From assembly GCA_003427395.1 (NCBI GenBank), contig BFEA01000247.1:976121-996984 (forward strand): DNA of 20,864 bases. Reading direction: 5' to 3'. This document shows positions 1-7,814 of this stretch, piece after piece. The translations under genes were made by a program, and so were the position numbers. The stretch's first letter is position 1. The number at the start of each line of letters is the position of its first letter. The notes beneath the pieces are model-generated. The model made no database searches and was not told the origin of the DNA. It was given only the letters and a program-made list of their open reading frames with translations. The stretch comes from Chara braunii. Taxonomy: Eukaryota; Streptophyta; Charophyceae; Charales; Characeae.

Positions 1-537
1 CTCGTTGTGATTCCTTGCTTTTGGCCCCCGCCGCGAACACAGCGGGCATCCACTTGTTATAATTAATGAAAATTGAGGACAATTTCATCAAGAATAAATT
101 TTGATGAAGTTGAATTAAATAACAAATACTCATTTGTTTTCTTTCCTTTTATCATTTTTAATTCTTTTACTCATTTTAATTTTATTATTAGATTTAATGA
201 AAATTGAGGGTTCATTTCCCCGCTAATTGGTCAGCGTAAAGGGGTCGCGCGAAGGCCTACGCGCGTACCTTCGCCTCACGGCTGCCTGAGTTGAAGTCCT
301 CCTGAGAACAGACGAAAAGGCTAGGTTCCTGGCGCGGTAGAGGCAACCGTTCGTCTCATTAATTTTAAGGGTTAGTTCCTGTGGCAGAGGCAGGGGAATT
401 TAAAGTTCCTCTGACGACCCCTAATTTTCCCCGAGGCCTCCGGCAAGAGTACCCGACAAATACTAACCGGACGTTTGGTTGAGGAGTCAATCCCTTGTAT
501 GTCAGGTGGCCGACCGGTCTGCGGCCGCCCAACAGTG

Positions 538-541
<4 letters not shown>
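1..541. other. Intergenic, AT-rich then GC-rich, no gene seen
   Basis: The first ~230 bases are AT-rich and contain a short direct repeat, TTAATGAAAATTGAGG, near 65 and again near 195. From about 230 composition becomes GC-richer. A 7-bp hairpin (GCGAAGG at 249-255 with CCTTCGC at 268-274) lies there, but hairpins of this size are expected by chance in 20 kb. No frame in either strand looks like protein. Confidence 0.6.

Positions 542-587
<46 letters not shown>
542..587. repeat. (CT)n microsatellite 1
   Basis: Uninterrupted CT dinucleotide run of about 46 bases. It creates artificial Ser-Leu and Glu-Arg frames on the two strands, which should not be read as proteins. It is followed by CCCAGCCATTTTTTAAGTC, which recurs in similar form after the second CT run. 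Confidence 0.97.
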
Positions 588-593
<6 letters not shown>

Positions 594-683
594 CCCAGCC
601 ATTTTTTAAGTCACGCACAGAGAGAGAGAGTCGCCACGATTATCATTGAACTCCGTGTAGAGAGTCATCCGTGCAACGAGGTG

Positions 684-685
<2 letters not shown>

Positions 686-731
<46 letters not shown>
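686..731. repeat. (CT)n microsatellite 2
   Basis: Second CT run of about 46 bases, 144 bases after the first. Together with the similar flanks (CCCAGCC...CATTTT..AAGTC.CGCAGAGAG) this suggests that a ~150-bp unit carrying a CT tract was duplicated in tandem. Confidence 0.97.
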
Positions 732-734
<3 letters not shown>

Positions 735-773
735 CATGAAAATTCACTCCCAGCCTGCCATTTTGAAAGTCGC

Positions 774-775
<2 letters not shown>

Positions 776-832
<57 letters not shown>
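776..832. repeat. (GA)n microsatellite
   Basis: GA run of about 56 bases, complementary in sense to the CT run that ends 44 bases upstream, so the pair forms a long inverted repeat with a ~44-base spacer. This is a physically foldable, slippage-prone structure. Confidence 0.97.
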
Positions 833-836
<4 letters not shown>

Positions 837-2155
837 GAGGGAGAGTCGTCGTGTCATTCGAACATTTTTTTTTTTCCTTTGTACGATTTACATTGTTCAA
901 AGTTTTTTTCCGTGAGATTTGTTATCCCGCAAATACCGTAGCGCGATCTTGTTGGGCCGACCGGGCTGCCACTCGAGGGACCTCCGCTTCCTCATGTGCA
1001 TTAATGGGGATTCCCCGCGGCCCATGTATGAGCCAAGTACTGATGTTTAAAAAAAAAAAAAAACAAAAAAAAAACTGATTTTATAACAGAAACGGTTGCC
1101 CGTTTAGAACGAGCACCGTCTGGCAGAGCTGGGGTTGAAAGCCCCAGTCAGTTCTCATAGGGCCATTTGACGCTTAAAGTTTAACTTTTTTTTTTTTTTT
1201 CCCCTCTCGTTGGTGGTTTAGGCTAACGACTTCACGTGACCTTTTAGCCACGCCTTAAAAGATACAGTGCTGAGTTTGAATCTGAATGGATTCGAAAGAA
1301 AAAAGTCATTTTTTTTTCTCAATTTATGTGTGTCATCCTTCCGGGGGGGCCATGGAGCTCCGCGCGCGACCGATCTTAGTTGTGGGATCTCCGAGATCGT
1401 GTGGTCGAGGTTGACCGCGTCGCTTCAAACACGGGAAAGAGTTGCTTCAAAAGAAGTTAGCACAAAGAGCATATTGTCGGGCTCGATCCCAACACTTGCT
1501 GGATGAAAGCTTAATGTTGTAACCTACTGTCTAACTCCTATTCAGGGAAGCTAAGCCGGCAACTCCTCTATTTGAAGAGTTTCTACCCAGTACGTTGCCC
1601 AACTATTTAACTTAAGCAGGGTCCGTCTGCCCTATCTCCTTAGCCTGTTGCCCTGCCGTCTGCCCGACAGGCATTTCAGTTGGGCAACCCTATGGGCCAA
1701 CCCTTAAGTCGTGGGTACGGCGTCGGGTCCCAAAGGGTTCGTAAAAAAAATAAAAATAATCCATACGTCCAAGCCTCCGCCATGACCATTCTTTTTATCT
1801 TTCATATGCGTTGAATCGCACGACTTGACAACCACACGTCATCTTTTTAGGTAGTATAGGTCTAGTTCTAACATTTCCGCGTCCGATTTTCTCTTGGGCT
1901 CGCTAGGAACTGTCGTCTACCGTCATTACTTTCGGACGACGCAAGCGTCTGAACTAAAGTTCATAAAAGTTTCAGTCTCTCAGTCATAGGTTAGTTTGAA
2001 TGAACTTTTGGCAATTGTCAGTCTCATCAAGTCCTTCAATTCAACAAAAAGGTCAGACAACGTCCGACTTTGAAAAACCCAGAGCAGATACCCTTGTAAG
2101 GGTGTCTGCCCCGATAGCCTTCGGGAGATCAGTGCATCGGGCGACGATTCAGACA
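833..2155. other. Gene-free stretch with homopolymer tracts
   Basis: Contains an A-rich tract (about 1049-1074, two long A runs split by a single C), a T15 tract near 1186-1200 and further short A/T runs. Adjacent perfect small hairpins lie at 1090-1105 (AAACGG/CCGTTT) and 1129-1147 (CTGGGG/CCCCAG). A 10-bp inverted repeat, GTTGCCCAAC at 1594-1603 with GTTGGGCAAC at 1679-1688, is near chance expectation for that spacing. No credible protein frame, tRNA or other RNA gene was recognised. Confidence 0.55.
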
Positions 2156-2368
2156 CGGGTCCGATTTGGGCGTTAACCTCGCGTACCCCCTATGCTACAA
2201 CGAACGAGAAACGCCCTCGGTCAGACCCTCTTTGCGATTGCATACGAAAAGCCTTCGCATGTGGTTTGGTAGCTCGGCGGGGATACGCCCACCTAAGGGA
2301 TGGTGACAACTCCCAACCGTGGAGGTAAGTTGTACCTCGCGTGACCCTATCCTGTCATAGGGGTTCGC
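2156..2368 (-). repeat. ~215-bp dispersed repeat, copy A (minus)
   Basis: Read on the minus strand this segment aligns with 12729-12943 on the plus strand, roughly three quarters identical by eye. It includes a perfectly shared block containing CGTATCCCCGCCGAGCTACC and the shared landmarks GACAGGATAGGG, TAGCATAGGGGGTAC and AATCGGACCCG. Short frames in both copies end at the same relative stop and share CNR..G..EG.SRSL, but the DNA is conserved in non-coding parts too, so coding is not required. It abuts the left end of the retrotransposon remnant. It may be part of an LTR or another transposon; I could not assign it. Confidence 0.85.
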
Positions 2369-2478
2369 GAGAGGTATGGCTGAAGCACTCGGCTGGAGCT
2401 GCACCGCTCTATGACGAAGTCCTACAAATCTTACATGACGCGGTCGAGACGATCCCCTTTGCGGAACCGATGGGCTTG

Positions 2479-3434
2479 ATAGCGCGAACTTGCGTAAGTG
2501 GCGTGGGAACTGACACGTCTCTTACTGCCTGGACCTTCTGAAGCTCCAACTGCAACCCTTTATGGGTGACTAACGCGTCCTAAAAATGAGATCTTTATCA
2601 GGAAAAACTGACACTTCTCAAGAGCAACTTTGAGACTAGCATCTTTCACTGTGTGCAACGTCCACTCGATATGTTAGAGGTGACCCTCATAGGTGCTTGA
2701 ACACACCAGAATATCATTCATATACACAATCACACAGTAGTTAATAATGCTTTGCGCCGGCTGCATTTTTCGTATGAAGTTATGAAAAGGCATGTTCATC
2801 ACTCACTGAAACGTAGTTGGTGCATTATAGATGCCCATCGGACATGAAATTCATTGCCATGTCCCTTCAAAAAGGACGAATGCTGTCTTCGGGCGATCCT
2901 CCTTTTTACGAGAATGTGACGGAAGTCATGACGAAAATAAAACTTGTCGAAAAAACGTGCACACCTAATCGCATTCAACAGTTCATCAATATGGGGGATG
3001 AGATAAACACCCTTAATTGTGATATCATTGAATTTTCGATCATCATTACATATCCGAATTCCTCCCGTCTTCTTTGGTACAATCACCACAGGAAAAGACC
3101 AAGATCCGATCGTGGGTTCAACCCATCCATTAGCCTCAAACTCCTTAACTCTCTGGAATGCGGCAAGCGCCGGGCAGTATCGATAAGAAGTGCAACTGAT
3201 GGGTGGATAGTTCCTGGTAATGATTTCGTGCTCAATCATATTCGTCATATCAATATCTTGATCATGCATACTTAATACGACAGCATATCCATGCAATACC
3301 TTCTTCAATAGTCTCTTTATTTCCTTGGGAACATGAGACGGAACCATGATTGTCGTATTTGCACCGAAACTTTCGAGCGGAATCTCAATCCAATCAGGAT
3401 CGAGCGGAGGCTTCCCTTCCACACTGGAAAACAC
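2479..3434 (-). pseudogene. Ty3/gypsy reverse transcriptase, broken
   Basis: The first open part (2799-3434) encodes 211 residues with clear RT hallmarks: the fingers entry SFPVVIVPKKTGGIRIC and the motif-A neighbourhood HIDELLNAI..ARFFDKF. After a shift near the motif-B region, homology continues in another frame, with MGIYNAPTTFQ, then YMND at 2713-2724, and after a second shift near 2573 a connection segment VRDVSVPTPLTQVRA ending at about 2479. Defects seen: the motif-A aspartate position reads Tyr (KFYF, where the family normally has K-x-D-L); the YxDD box reads YMND; in-frame stops lie at 2803-2805 and 2674-2676; and there are two frameshifts. The RT would be inactive even if translated. 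RNase H and integrase do not follow. Confidence 0.9.
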
Positions 3435-3493
3435 TGAACTGCTGCTTCACAATAAAAATATTGTAGCAAGCATTTGTGATTCCACAAGACTGA

Positions 3494-4458
3494 TCATCTC
3501 GGTCTCTTTCCCTTCCCCGTCAATCTCGGGATCCGTAAACTCGTCGCAATTTTAAGTGTCGTTAGTTCTATCATTTCTTTCATCAGATCTGGGACGTCAC
3601 CAATCAACACCTCAACTTCTTCTTTAATCAGTCTTATCATTGTGACTTTTGTAAGCAAGGGGCTAGGCGGAGAGGCAGATAGGTCGATATACTGAGTCAT
3701 CTGCTGATATTTTTTTCAAAGGAAAAGTTCACCCTCGTATAAGGTATGAGGGGGTTCCAAAAGATCCGTCATACATGCAATCTGCAGTATTGGTTTCTCG
3801 AGGAATGCAGCCACACGGAATTGGGTTTCCGCAAAAGTAAGAAAAAACAATGGGGGTGGAGAAACAAAGCTAGACCTAATACTTTTGGTATTCATAAAGA
3901 AGGATCGTGTGACTTTTCGAATTATTTGGAATTCCTCCTTAGTTTCTTGTACAAAGAGCTGAACCAACTGGTTTCACTCTGCTTCCATTGGCATATGGTT
4001 TATCAGTTTTATGTACTTTGTTTCACCGTACGCACCTTCCTCGATAGAGAGAGACTCTTCATTGCTTTCCGTTGAGAAATCTCTCTCGATTTCCAATATC
4101 CCGATCATCCCTATTTGCACTCGGGTGGTCTCTGATACTTTTGGTTTATCTGTAGGGTTAGTTACTGGTTGGGATGAGGAAGGTGTTAGTTCCATCATCT
4201 CTTCGTTCTTCTGTAGCATTCGTTGAAACGGTGATAGGTAAACCGCTTTTGGTTCTTTTGACATTGTTGCAGGAGTTTGTTGTTTGATGTATCAGTGATC
4301 GTTAATAGACAACACACATGAGTAGGGACTCGAATATGTAATGTTTTTAGCAGGACATTGATTTCCCCGTTCTGAAACCGAGATCCGGGTTCCGATTCTC
4401 GTTCCACCCACTCAAACTCATCCTTACCAGGCCGAATAGTTTCAATCAAGTCTGCCAA
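3494..4458 (-). pseudogene. Gypsy linker/protease-position region, broken
   Basis: Between zinc knuckle and RT lie successive minus-strand open segments (4195-4458, 3974-4264, 3716-3967, 3494-3700). They look like one ancient polyprotein stretch cut by frameshifts. Protein-like pieces include ADLIETIRPGKDEFEWVERE, AVYLSPFQRMLQKNEEMMEL and ETQFRVAAFLEKPILQIAC. The position is where a retropepsin-type aspartic protease is expected, but I see no D-T/S-G active-site motif, so the protease is either decayed beyond recognition or missing. Assignment to the element rests on strand, position and composition, not on a domain match. Confidence 0.6.
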
Positions 4459-4847
4459 TTGGAGTATTCGGTCGAGTCAACGACTTGCGCAACTTCAAAG
4501 GAAGCGATAGAAGTTGACGCAGTCGCTTTGGAAGGAGAAGGAGGGAGAGGGGAAGAAAAACCCTTGAGCAATTCTTCTGTTCCTTTGAGTAACACATCTA
4601 CCCATCCGTGGTTCATAGCCACCGGTGCTGCAGCGGAAGGAGGTTGGTTCCTTTTCGAAAAAGGGCAGCCCCGTGCAAAATGTCTGGGTTGTTTGTAGTT
4701 ATAGCATTCTACTATTCCCGAAGGACCGACGGTTTGGTGCAGGACAGCGGGAGCAGGAAGAACAATTTGCGTTTGTGCTGGAGGGGCAGGTATCAATGGG
4801 TACGAAGGAGAAGGGTGAATACATGTTGTTTTTGAGTTCGTACTCAT
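4446..4847 (-). pseudogene. Gag nucleocapsid with damaged zinc knuckle
   Basis: This 133-codon open segment has a Pro/Ala-rich lead, then ECYNYKQPRHFARGC at about residues 47-61, followed by basic SKRNQ and Pro/Ser-rich sequence. It matches the retroviral CX2CX4HX4C zinc knuckle, which binds RNA in Gag, except that the second zinc-binding Cys is Tyr (residue 51; C48, H56 and C61 are kept). The segment is joined to the upstream Gag part through a frame change near 4847-4850. The frame then shifts again near 4446 into the linker region. The lost cysteine agrees with a long-dead copy. Confidence 0.85.
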
Positions 4848-5182
4848 CAGTTCCCGAAGACTTGCTCTAATCGGTCCATCTGCGACATCTGAGTCTGTAT
4901 CAGGTGGTTCATCAATTCCGATTGACGGGAAGTAGTCATATGAATCATATGAGTCAGATGCAAGTTGGTAACAGACACTTGTGTCGTAGACGAAGGTAAG
5001 ACGATGTTTGCAGGAGCAGTTATGGAAGTGGGATTGGAGGACAAATGGCAGGATGCAGCAGAGGAGGTATGAGGGGCATGATTCAGTGATGATCCTTGCG
5101 TTATCGAGATCGGAACGATGATAAAATCACCAAACCGATCGGAACCAAGATCGTCGTTTAGATGCCACATCTTCGATTGCAT
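4847..5182 (-). pseudogene. Gag spacer between capsid and zinc knuckle
   Basis: Open minus-strand segment of 111 codons, rich in Ser, Thr, His and Met, ending with a Gln/Met-rich helix-like stretch (HLIQTQMSQMDRLEQVFG). No domain is recognised. It overlaps the end of the capsid-like frame in a different reading frame (shift between about 5122 and 5182), and its stop overlaps the start of the zinc-knuckle segment, which is what a once continuous Gag with two frameshifts would give. Confidence 0.6.
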
Positions 5183-5430
5183 TATACATATCCTCCTTAT
5201 CCTGATTTGTATACTTGTGTGTATCTAGTGAGTCCATCTCAAGTGCTTTAGCGATAATCGCTAGCAGTTGAGTTGTCTTGGCAGGAACTTTCTTTTGCAA
5301 TTTTTCTTTTAGAGCTGGATTGCGAAGATGGTCTATAACCTAGTCACGGGGAGCGTTTTCTTCCCGTCTAGATTTGTCCAGCGCAGTCTGGAATCTGTCA
5401 ATGAGATCTGGTAACACTTCCCCGGGTTCG
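5122..5430 (-). pseudogene. Gag capsid-like segment with in-frame TAG
   Basis: Translation in one minus-strand frame gives a helix-rich Gag-like stretch. It includes EVLPDLIDRFQTALDKSRRE, an in-frame TAG at 5340-5342, then VIDHLRNPALKEKLQKKVPA and LLAIIAKALEMDSL. The pattern of short amphipathic helices resembles the C-terminal part of LTR-retrotransposon capsid proteins, which build the virus-like particle. It lies directly upstream (in minus orientation) of the zinc-knuckle segments. Because of the stop it does not appear as one open frame. The right boundary near 5430 is uncertain: beyond it the DNA is GC-rich and the frame loses Gag character. Confidence 0.7.
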
Positions 5431-6181
5431 TGAGGGCGGTGCGGAGCGCATCGGTCCGACACCGCACGGGGCAGCGCGGGACCCTCCCGGTCACGTCACA
5501 CAGGAGTTGGTTTGTTCCTTCGTCGCGAATATACATGTGGAGCTTCCGCACGCCACTCCGGCCGAGTGCGCTAACCATACCTCCCGCTGTCGCACTTTTT
5601 CCAGTCAAGCCACTTCTGGTGACCAGAAAGCCAACAGGCTGTCACGTAGGGTTTTGCATATGATTGCAATAAATAAAATAAATTAAATAATGCAAATCCC
5701 TTCCTGTTGTGTGCGTCCGGCTTCGAGCGAGACCCTTCAATTGCCGTCTTCGCCGGTGCCCCGTCTTAGGAATCTTTTATTTTGATTCGGAACAGCAGAG
5801 AATCATGCAAATAATAATCATAAAATTCTGCAGTGCTATGCATGCATCAATTATGTCAATCTAATTTTAAGAACTGTGACAGAATCATCCATGAAAGCAA
5901 TCATCAAGCAAGAACAATGCAAGAAGCAAGACCGACTGACTCGAGCAATGACAGAGTAAAATGAATGAGGGAAGAATGAGAACTCATAATCGTCTCAGGG
6001 AGTACATATGGAAGAGATCATGGCCAACACCAATCAAGAGTCCTCACTCATTCCTCTGAACTTTACACTCATTCTCTCACTTTGTTGTCCGTCGTTTGGG
6101 CTTCTTGCCATGTCTTCGTACTCTCTGAGGTTGTGGCTTTTGAATGTAAGGCCACCTGAAGCCTGCTAGTTCCAAACATTT
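5431..6181. other. Non-coding, GC-rich then AT-rich
   Basis: 5431-5640 is GC-rich and could hold a decayed Gag N-terminus, but no frame is convincing. From 5650 the DNA becomes AT-rich with repeated AATAA-type words and no coding signal. It separates the gypsy remnant from the next minus-strand frame. Confidence 0.5.
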
Positions 6182-6787
6182 TCATCCAAGTCCCATGATA
6201 CGGAAGTCAACCATGACACAAAACTCCTCCCATAGAGTAGGGAGATATGGCTGAGAGAAGATGCCCCTCCTGAGATGTGGAAACTCAGAGGGCTCAGTCA
6301 CTGCCTCGTAGTCGATCTCAGCGGGCGATATGTATCTCTTGGCCAAGTCCACCAGTCCGCCCCAATAAGAGCCGTCGGTAAGATAGTAGGGGACCGGCGG
6401 TTTCGGATAGTCGGTTAAAAGTATAGGACCAAAGCTATAGACTATTTTTCTGCTCCCCTGAAGTCTCTCGGCTTTCCATTGCGCGAACCCGGCTGCTGCG
6501 GCCCAAATTGCATCGAAATGAGGGTGTGTCTCGTTTCCTTTTTTCAGGATGATCCGCAGATCGTTGAATGTACCCTCAGTGAACTAAGTGAGAACAAATA
6601 AAATAGAAAGATCTTCGCGCTTGAACCCATCAATCATGACATACTTGTAGGGGAAGCTCTCCCTGGCGACGATCAAGTTGAGGCTGTCAAGGACCGACTG
6701 ACCAACTGTGATGGGGTTGATCTCTCTCATGTGTTCGGATAAGTAGTTACTCCCTGATAGAAAAACATGACTGTGCTTGATTGACAA
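6182..6787 (-). pseudogene. Unrecognised protein-like frame with one internal TAG
   Basis: Reading the minus strand from about 6787 (no ATG there; the frame is also open upstream towards the minisatellite) gives ~67 codons, a TAG at 6584-6586, then ~133 more open codons in the same frame to a TGA at 6182-6184. Both halves look like globular protein: SLNLIVARESFPYKYVMIDG before the stop, and after it FDAIWAAAAGFAQWKAERL, IVYSFGPILLTDYPKPPVPYY and LPTLWEEFCVMVDFRIMG. Trp, Tyr and Phe are frequent and there is no simple-repeat bias. I do not recognise a family. It lies on the same strand as the gypsy remnant, ~750 bp upstream in minus orientation, so it may be an N-terminal part of that or another retroelement, a host pseudogene, or an exon pair. 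The TAG may be a disabling mutation. Confidence 0.6.
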
Positions 6788-6834
6788 ACGTCCGCTGTTT
6801 GAGTGTCTTTTAAATACTGTTATGAATGTTGTTT

Positions 6835-7022
6835 CTGGTTGCTGCTTCTGACTGCCGTTTCTGACTGCTGTTTCCGATTGATGTTCTCTGATTGCTGTTT
6901 CTGACTGCTGTTTTCTGATTGATGTTCTCTGATTGCTGTTTCTGACTGCTGTTTTCTGATTGATGTTCTCTGATTGCTGTTTCTGATTGTTGTTCTCTGA
7001 TTGTTGTTTCTGACTGTTGTTT
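6835..7022. repeat. ~41-bp minisatellite, about 4.5 copies
   Basis: Units of 40-41 bp (6861-6900, 6901-6941, 6942-6982, 6983-7022, plus a degenerate part before) built from shorter TCTGA(C/T)TGCTGTTT-like words. On the minus strand all three frames stay largely open and give Gln/Ser-rich peptides such as QKQQSETAIREHQSENSS, so the long frame across 6810-7310 is mostly a product of the repeat. The period is not a multiple of three, which argues against selection as coding sequence. Confidence 0.92.
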
Positions 7023-7299
7023 AGAAAACTGAATATTACTGATTAAATACTGACTTGAGAAAACTGAATGTTTACTGAAATCATCGACTGATGGATGAAC
7101 GCTGTTGACTTTACTGACTGAGAAAAGAAAGCTGCCAGCTAGGAAATACACGCAGCTGAAGCCATTGAGCAAACTGATCACAGAATCAATGGTTTTGGTT
7201 GTTAGGCGCTGAGCACAAAGCATGCTGACTGGGGAGTGACCTAAGTACCGCTCACCCAATAACAGTGTTTTGAACACAAGTCGCTGATAACAACGCAGA
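7023..7299 (-). other. Open stretch next to minisatellite, unclear coding
   Basis: The minus strand is open here and includes a hydrophobic segment (VISLLNGFSCVYFLAGSFLF) that could be a membrane span if translated, continuing into the Gln/Ser-rich repeat product. No homology is recognised and no start is preferred. It could be chance. Confidence 0.25.
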
Positions 7300-7455
7300 G
7301 TACCGTTCACAGTTGAGCACTGCTCATAAATAACAGTGCTTGTGCACTGTCACTACTGAACACCGTTCACTGTTGAACATTGTTCGTTGATGAACGATGT
7401 TCACTGTTGAGCATTCCTCACTAACAGCAGCGCTGAATACTGTTCACTGTTGACA
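7300..7455. repeat. Degenerate low-complexity repeat of GTTCACTGTTGA-like words
   Basis: Words of the form GAACACTGTTCACTGTTGA recur imperfectly at short spacing, for example ACCGTTCACTGTTGAACATT and ATACTGTTCACTGTTGA. Because GAACA/TGTTC are mutually complementary the block is also rich in small palindromes. It looks like an old minisatellite related in word usage to the 41-bp array beside it. Confidence 0.7.
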
Positions 7456-7544
7456 TGACTGAGTGCTAAGAGTTGTAGGTTGCTTGCTGACTGGATGCTC
7501 TGACGAAATCCTTGAGATGAAGGGTCTGAGCTCTTTCACACTCC

Positions 7545-7814
7545 CTATGACTTTCCCTTGGTCTGCTCGACAGCTTCAGTCAACGAGTAAGTGTTGTAAA
7601 GCTTCCCATCTAATCCATAAATGTAGAAGGTATACTCAACAATCTTCCGATCTCCTGCTAGCTCTAGTGCATGCTGCCTCATATGTTTGAGGTGGGAGTG
7701 AGCACCTTGGATGACGCTCTCCTCCCAACCTTCGGTTTGATTTTGGTGTAGGGAGCAGGTTATTCTCACAGTGGTGCCACTCACGCTCTGTTGACGGGGG
7801 CCTATTTGCAACAC
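7545..7814 (-). CDS. Unrecognised protein-like frame, ~90 codons
   Basis: Minus-strand frame ending at a TAG at 7545-7547. No ATG marks its beginning; the frame opens after a TGA just upstream, with the TTG at about 7812-7814 as one nominal start. The peptide is not repetitive and looks like real protein: QQSVSGTTVRITCSLHQ, HLKHMRQHALELAGDRKIVE and YTFYIYGLDGKLYNTYSL, then an acidic/basic tail. It is on the same strand as the 6182-6787 frame, with the repeats between them. The two may be exons or pieces of one gene, but I cannot identify convincing splice sites. Family unknown; it could equally be a transposon-derived fragment. Confidence 0.45.
   Translation of the reverse strand: MLQIGPRQQSVSGTTVRITCSLHQNQTEGWEESVIQGAHSHLKHMRQHALELAGDRKIVEYTFYIYGLDGKLYNTYSLTEAVEQTKGKS

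Larger units (their letters stand above)
2479..5430 (-). mobile_element. Degenerate Ty3/gypsy retrotransposon remnant
   Basis: In minus orientation the order is Gag capsid-like segment, zinc knuckle, linker/protease-position sequence, then reverse transcriptase (RT) and its C-terminal connection. This is the Gag-Pol order of Ty3/gypsy LTR retrotransposons, and RT directly following Gag-protease fits Ty3/gypsy and not Ty1/copia. Several frameshifts and in-frame stops break the reading frame. RNase H and integrase are absent on the left, where sequence changes at about 2479 into an unrelated stretch and then the 215-bp repeat. No LTR or primer-binding site was found on the right; the capsid-like frame becomes unconvincing near 5430 where composition turns GC-rich. 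I judge it a dead, truncated copy. Confidence 0.9.

Noticed and set aside
495-941. 148-codon plus frame and the matching minus Glu-Arg frame at 372-602
   Set aside because: They are translations of CT/GA microsatellites.
1594-1688. 10-bp inverted repeat GTTGCCCAAC/GTTGGGCAAC enclosing two small hairpins, tRNA-like in outline
   Set aside because: About two such pairs are expected by chance at this spacing in 20 kb. No tRNA box A/B, anticodon arm or conserved loop.
2817-4075. Plus-strand frames opposite the gypsy remnant
   Set aside because: Shadows of the minus-strand RT and Gag-Pol sequence, which carries the recognisable motifs.
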